Part shown: positions 63,700 to 64,000 of the stretch, in pieces
Layout: every line of letters begins with the position of its first letter
Position numbering within the stretch: the first letter of the stretch is position 1
Assembly (NCBI GenBank): GCA_963576785.1
Contig: OY756147.1
Span: forward strand, 1,860,001-1,924,000
DNA: 64,000 nucleotides
Direction: 5' to 3'
DNA from: Chlorophyllum brunneum
Taxonomy: Eukaryota > Basidiomycota > Agaricomycetes > Agaricales > Agaricaceae
Notes under the pieces: model-generated
What the model was told of the DNA's origin: nothing
Databases searched by the model: none
The model's input: the letters and a program-made list of their open reading frames with translations, nothing else
Translations under genes and position numbers: made by a program

Positions 63700-64000
63700 T
63701 TGTTCATAATTGCTGCTTTTTACCTCCCCTTTTTATAGGTTTCGTCCTCGAAATCTTGCTCATAAACTCTTGTACTGCTTCCTTGGCGTTTTCCAGATTT
63801 GCTTCATCTTCCCATGTATCTTCTTCGGACGTATATCCTTTCCAGTGTATTAGGTACTGTTTTCGTTTTCCTTTTGTGTGGTGTCCTCGGACTTCATCTA
63901 CCTCGTAGTGTTCCTCATCATTGATTATCTTGGGGATCGGTGGTGGTGGAGTGCACTGGCTGTCATACTCGGGTTTGTGATAGGGGGAGAGGAGTCTGCT
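63700..64000 (-). pseudogene. Gypsy 6 pol C-terminus: chromodomain
   Basis: The minus strand reads the chromodomain signature with VDEVRGHHTKGK, YLIHWKGYTSEEDTWED and NAKEAVQEFMSK, then a stop. Upstream, PPPIPKIINDEEHYEV and the SPYHKPEYDSQCTP region match the linker of gypsy 5. It continues past the window end, so whether the complete pol is intact cannot be judged. Confidence 0.85.

Larger units (their letters stand above)
62370..64000 (-). mobile_element. Gypsy copy 6, 3' end, runs off the window
   Basis: It holds the 3' LTR, polypurine tract, ORF-X and the chromodomain end of pol. It has more CpG than gypsy 1-5 and diverged proteins, so it is a separate, better preserved subfamily. It inserted in LINE-H ORF1. 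Its 5' part lies right of the window. Confidence 0.92.

Noticed and set aside
1..64000. CRISPR arrays, tRNA or rRNA genes
   Set aside because: No regularly spaced short direct repeats and no cloverleaf or rRNA signature were seen. The initiator-tRNA match is only the 12-nt primer site.

Overview
The window is almost entirely transposable-element sequence, with elements nested inside elements. I find no convincing host gene, tRNA, rRNA or CRISPR array. The mix is long Ty1/copia elements, Ty3/gypsy chromoviruses with a C-terminal chromodomain and Tf1/sushi-type self-priming, and Tad1-like LINEs with CCHC ORF1, APE endonuclease, FVDD reverse transcriptase and RNase H. This mix points to a filamentous fungus, most likely an agaricomycete basidiomycete, in a pericentromeric or other heterochromatic block. 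The species call is inference only.

Layout. 1-6933: copia-I copy 1 (minus), cut by the window edge and inserted in gypsy copy 1 (minus; 6934-8817 and 15525-16055). Gypsy 1 is also split by LINE-A (minus, 8818-15524, 15-bp target duplication). 16056-17362: gypsy 2 (minus, 3' LTR and third ORF). 17363-18223: truncated copy of a 1.1-kb non-coding module (plus). 18224-25397: complete copia-I copy 2 (plus, two 571-bp LTRs). 25398-28447: LINE-B (minus) joined head to head with LINE-C (plus), a twin-priming structure. 28448-32365: remnants of LINE-D (minus), interrupted by a 703-bp solo-LTR-like insert (28870-29572) and by LINE-E (plus, 29668-32287, 13-bp duplication). 32366-41958: gypsy 3 (minus, both LTRs), interrupted in RT by LINE-F and LINE-G (36077-39360). 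41959-44298: gypsy 4 (plus). 44299-45066: gypsy 5 (minus). 45067-45757 and 48243-48345: one unrecognised segment split by copia-I copy 4 (45758-48237, 5-bp duplication TTTGC). 48346-52206: a second copia family, copia-II (minus). 52207-56888 and 62327-62369: LINE-H (minus), split by LINE-I (plus, 56889-62326, 15-bp duplication). 62370-64000: gypsy 6 (minus), running off the window.

How the pieces work. Copia-I was one gag-PR-IN-RT-RNase H reading frame. Its primer site matches the anticodon arm of initiator tRNA-Met (half-tRNA priming, as in Drosophila copia). The gypsy elements have gag with two zinc knuckles, then PR-RT-RNase H-IN-chromodomain, then a separate third ORF of about 290 aa (here ORF-X). 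ORF-X is retained in four copies and matches no family I recognise. Gypsy priming looks Tf1-like: 12 nt at the predicted RNA 5' end are complementary to the site next to the LTR. The LINEs have ORF1 and ORF2 overlapping by ATGA.

The most interesting material is (1) the 1.1-kb structured module with fixed ends, fused to different 3' portions of the LINE and mobilised with them, resembling the WEIRD/MINE composite of Magnaporthe; (2) gypsy ORF-X; (3) CpG-directed C-to-T decay that turned CGA arginine codons into TGA stops or CAA in sister copies.
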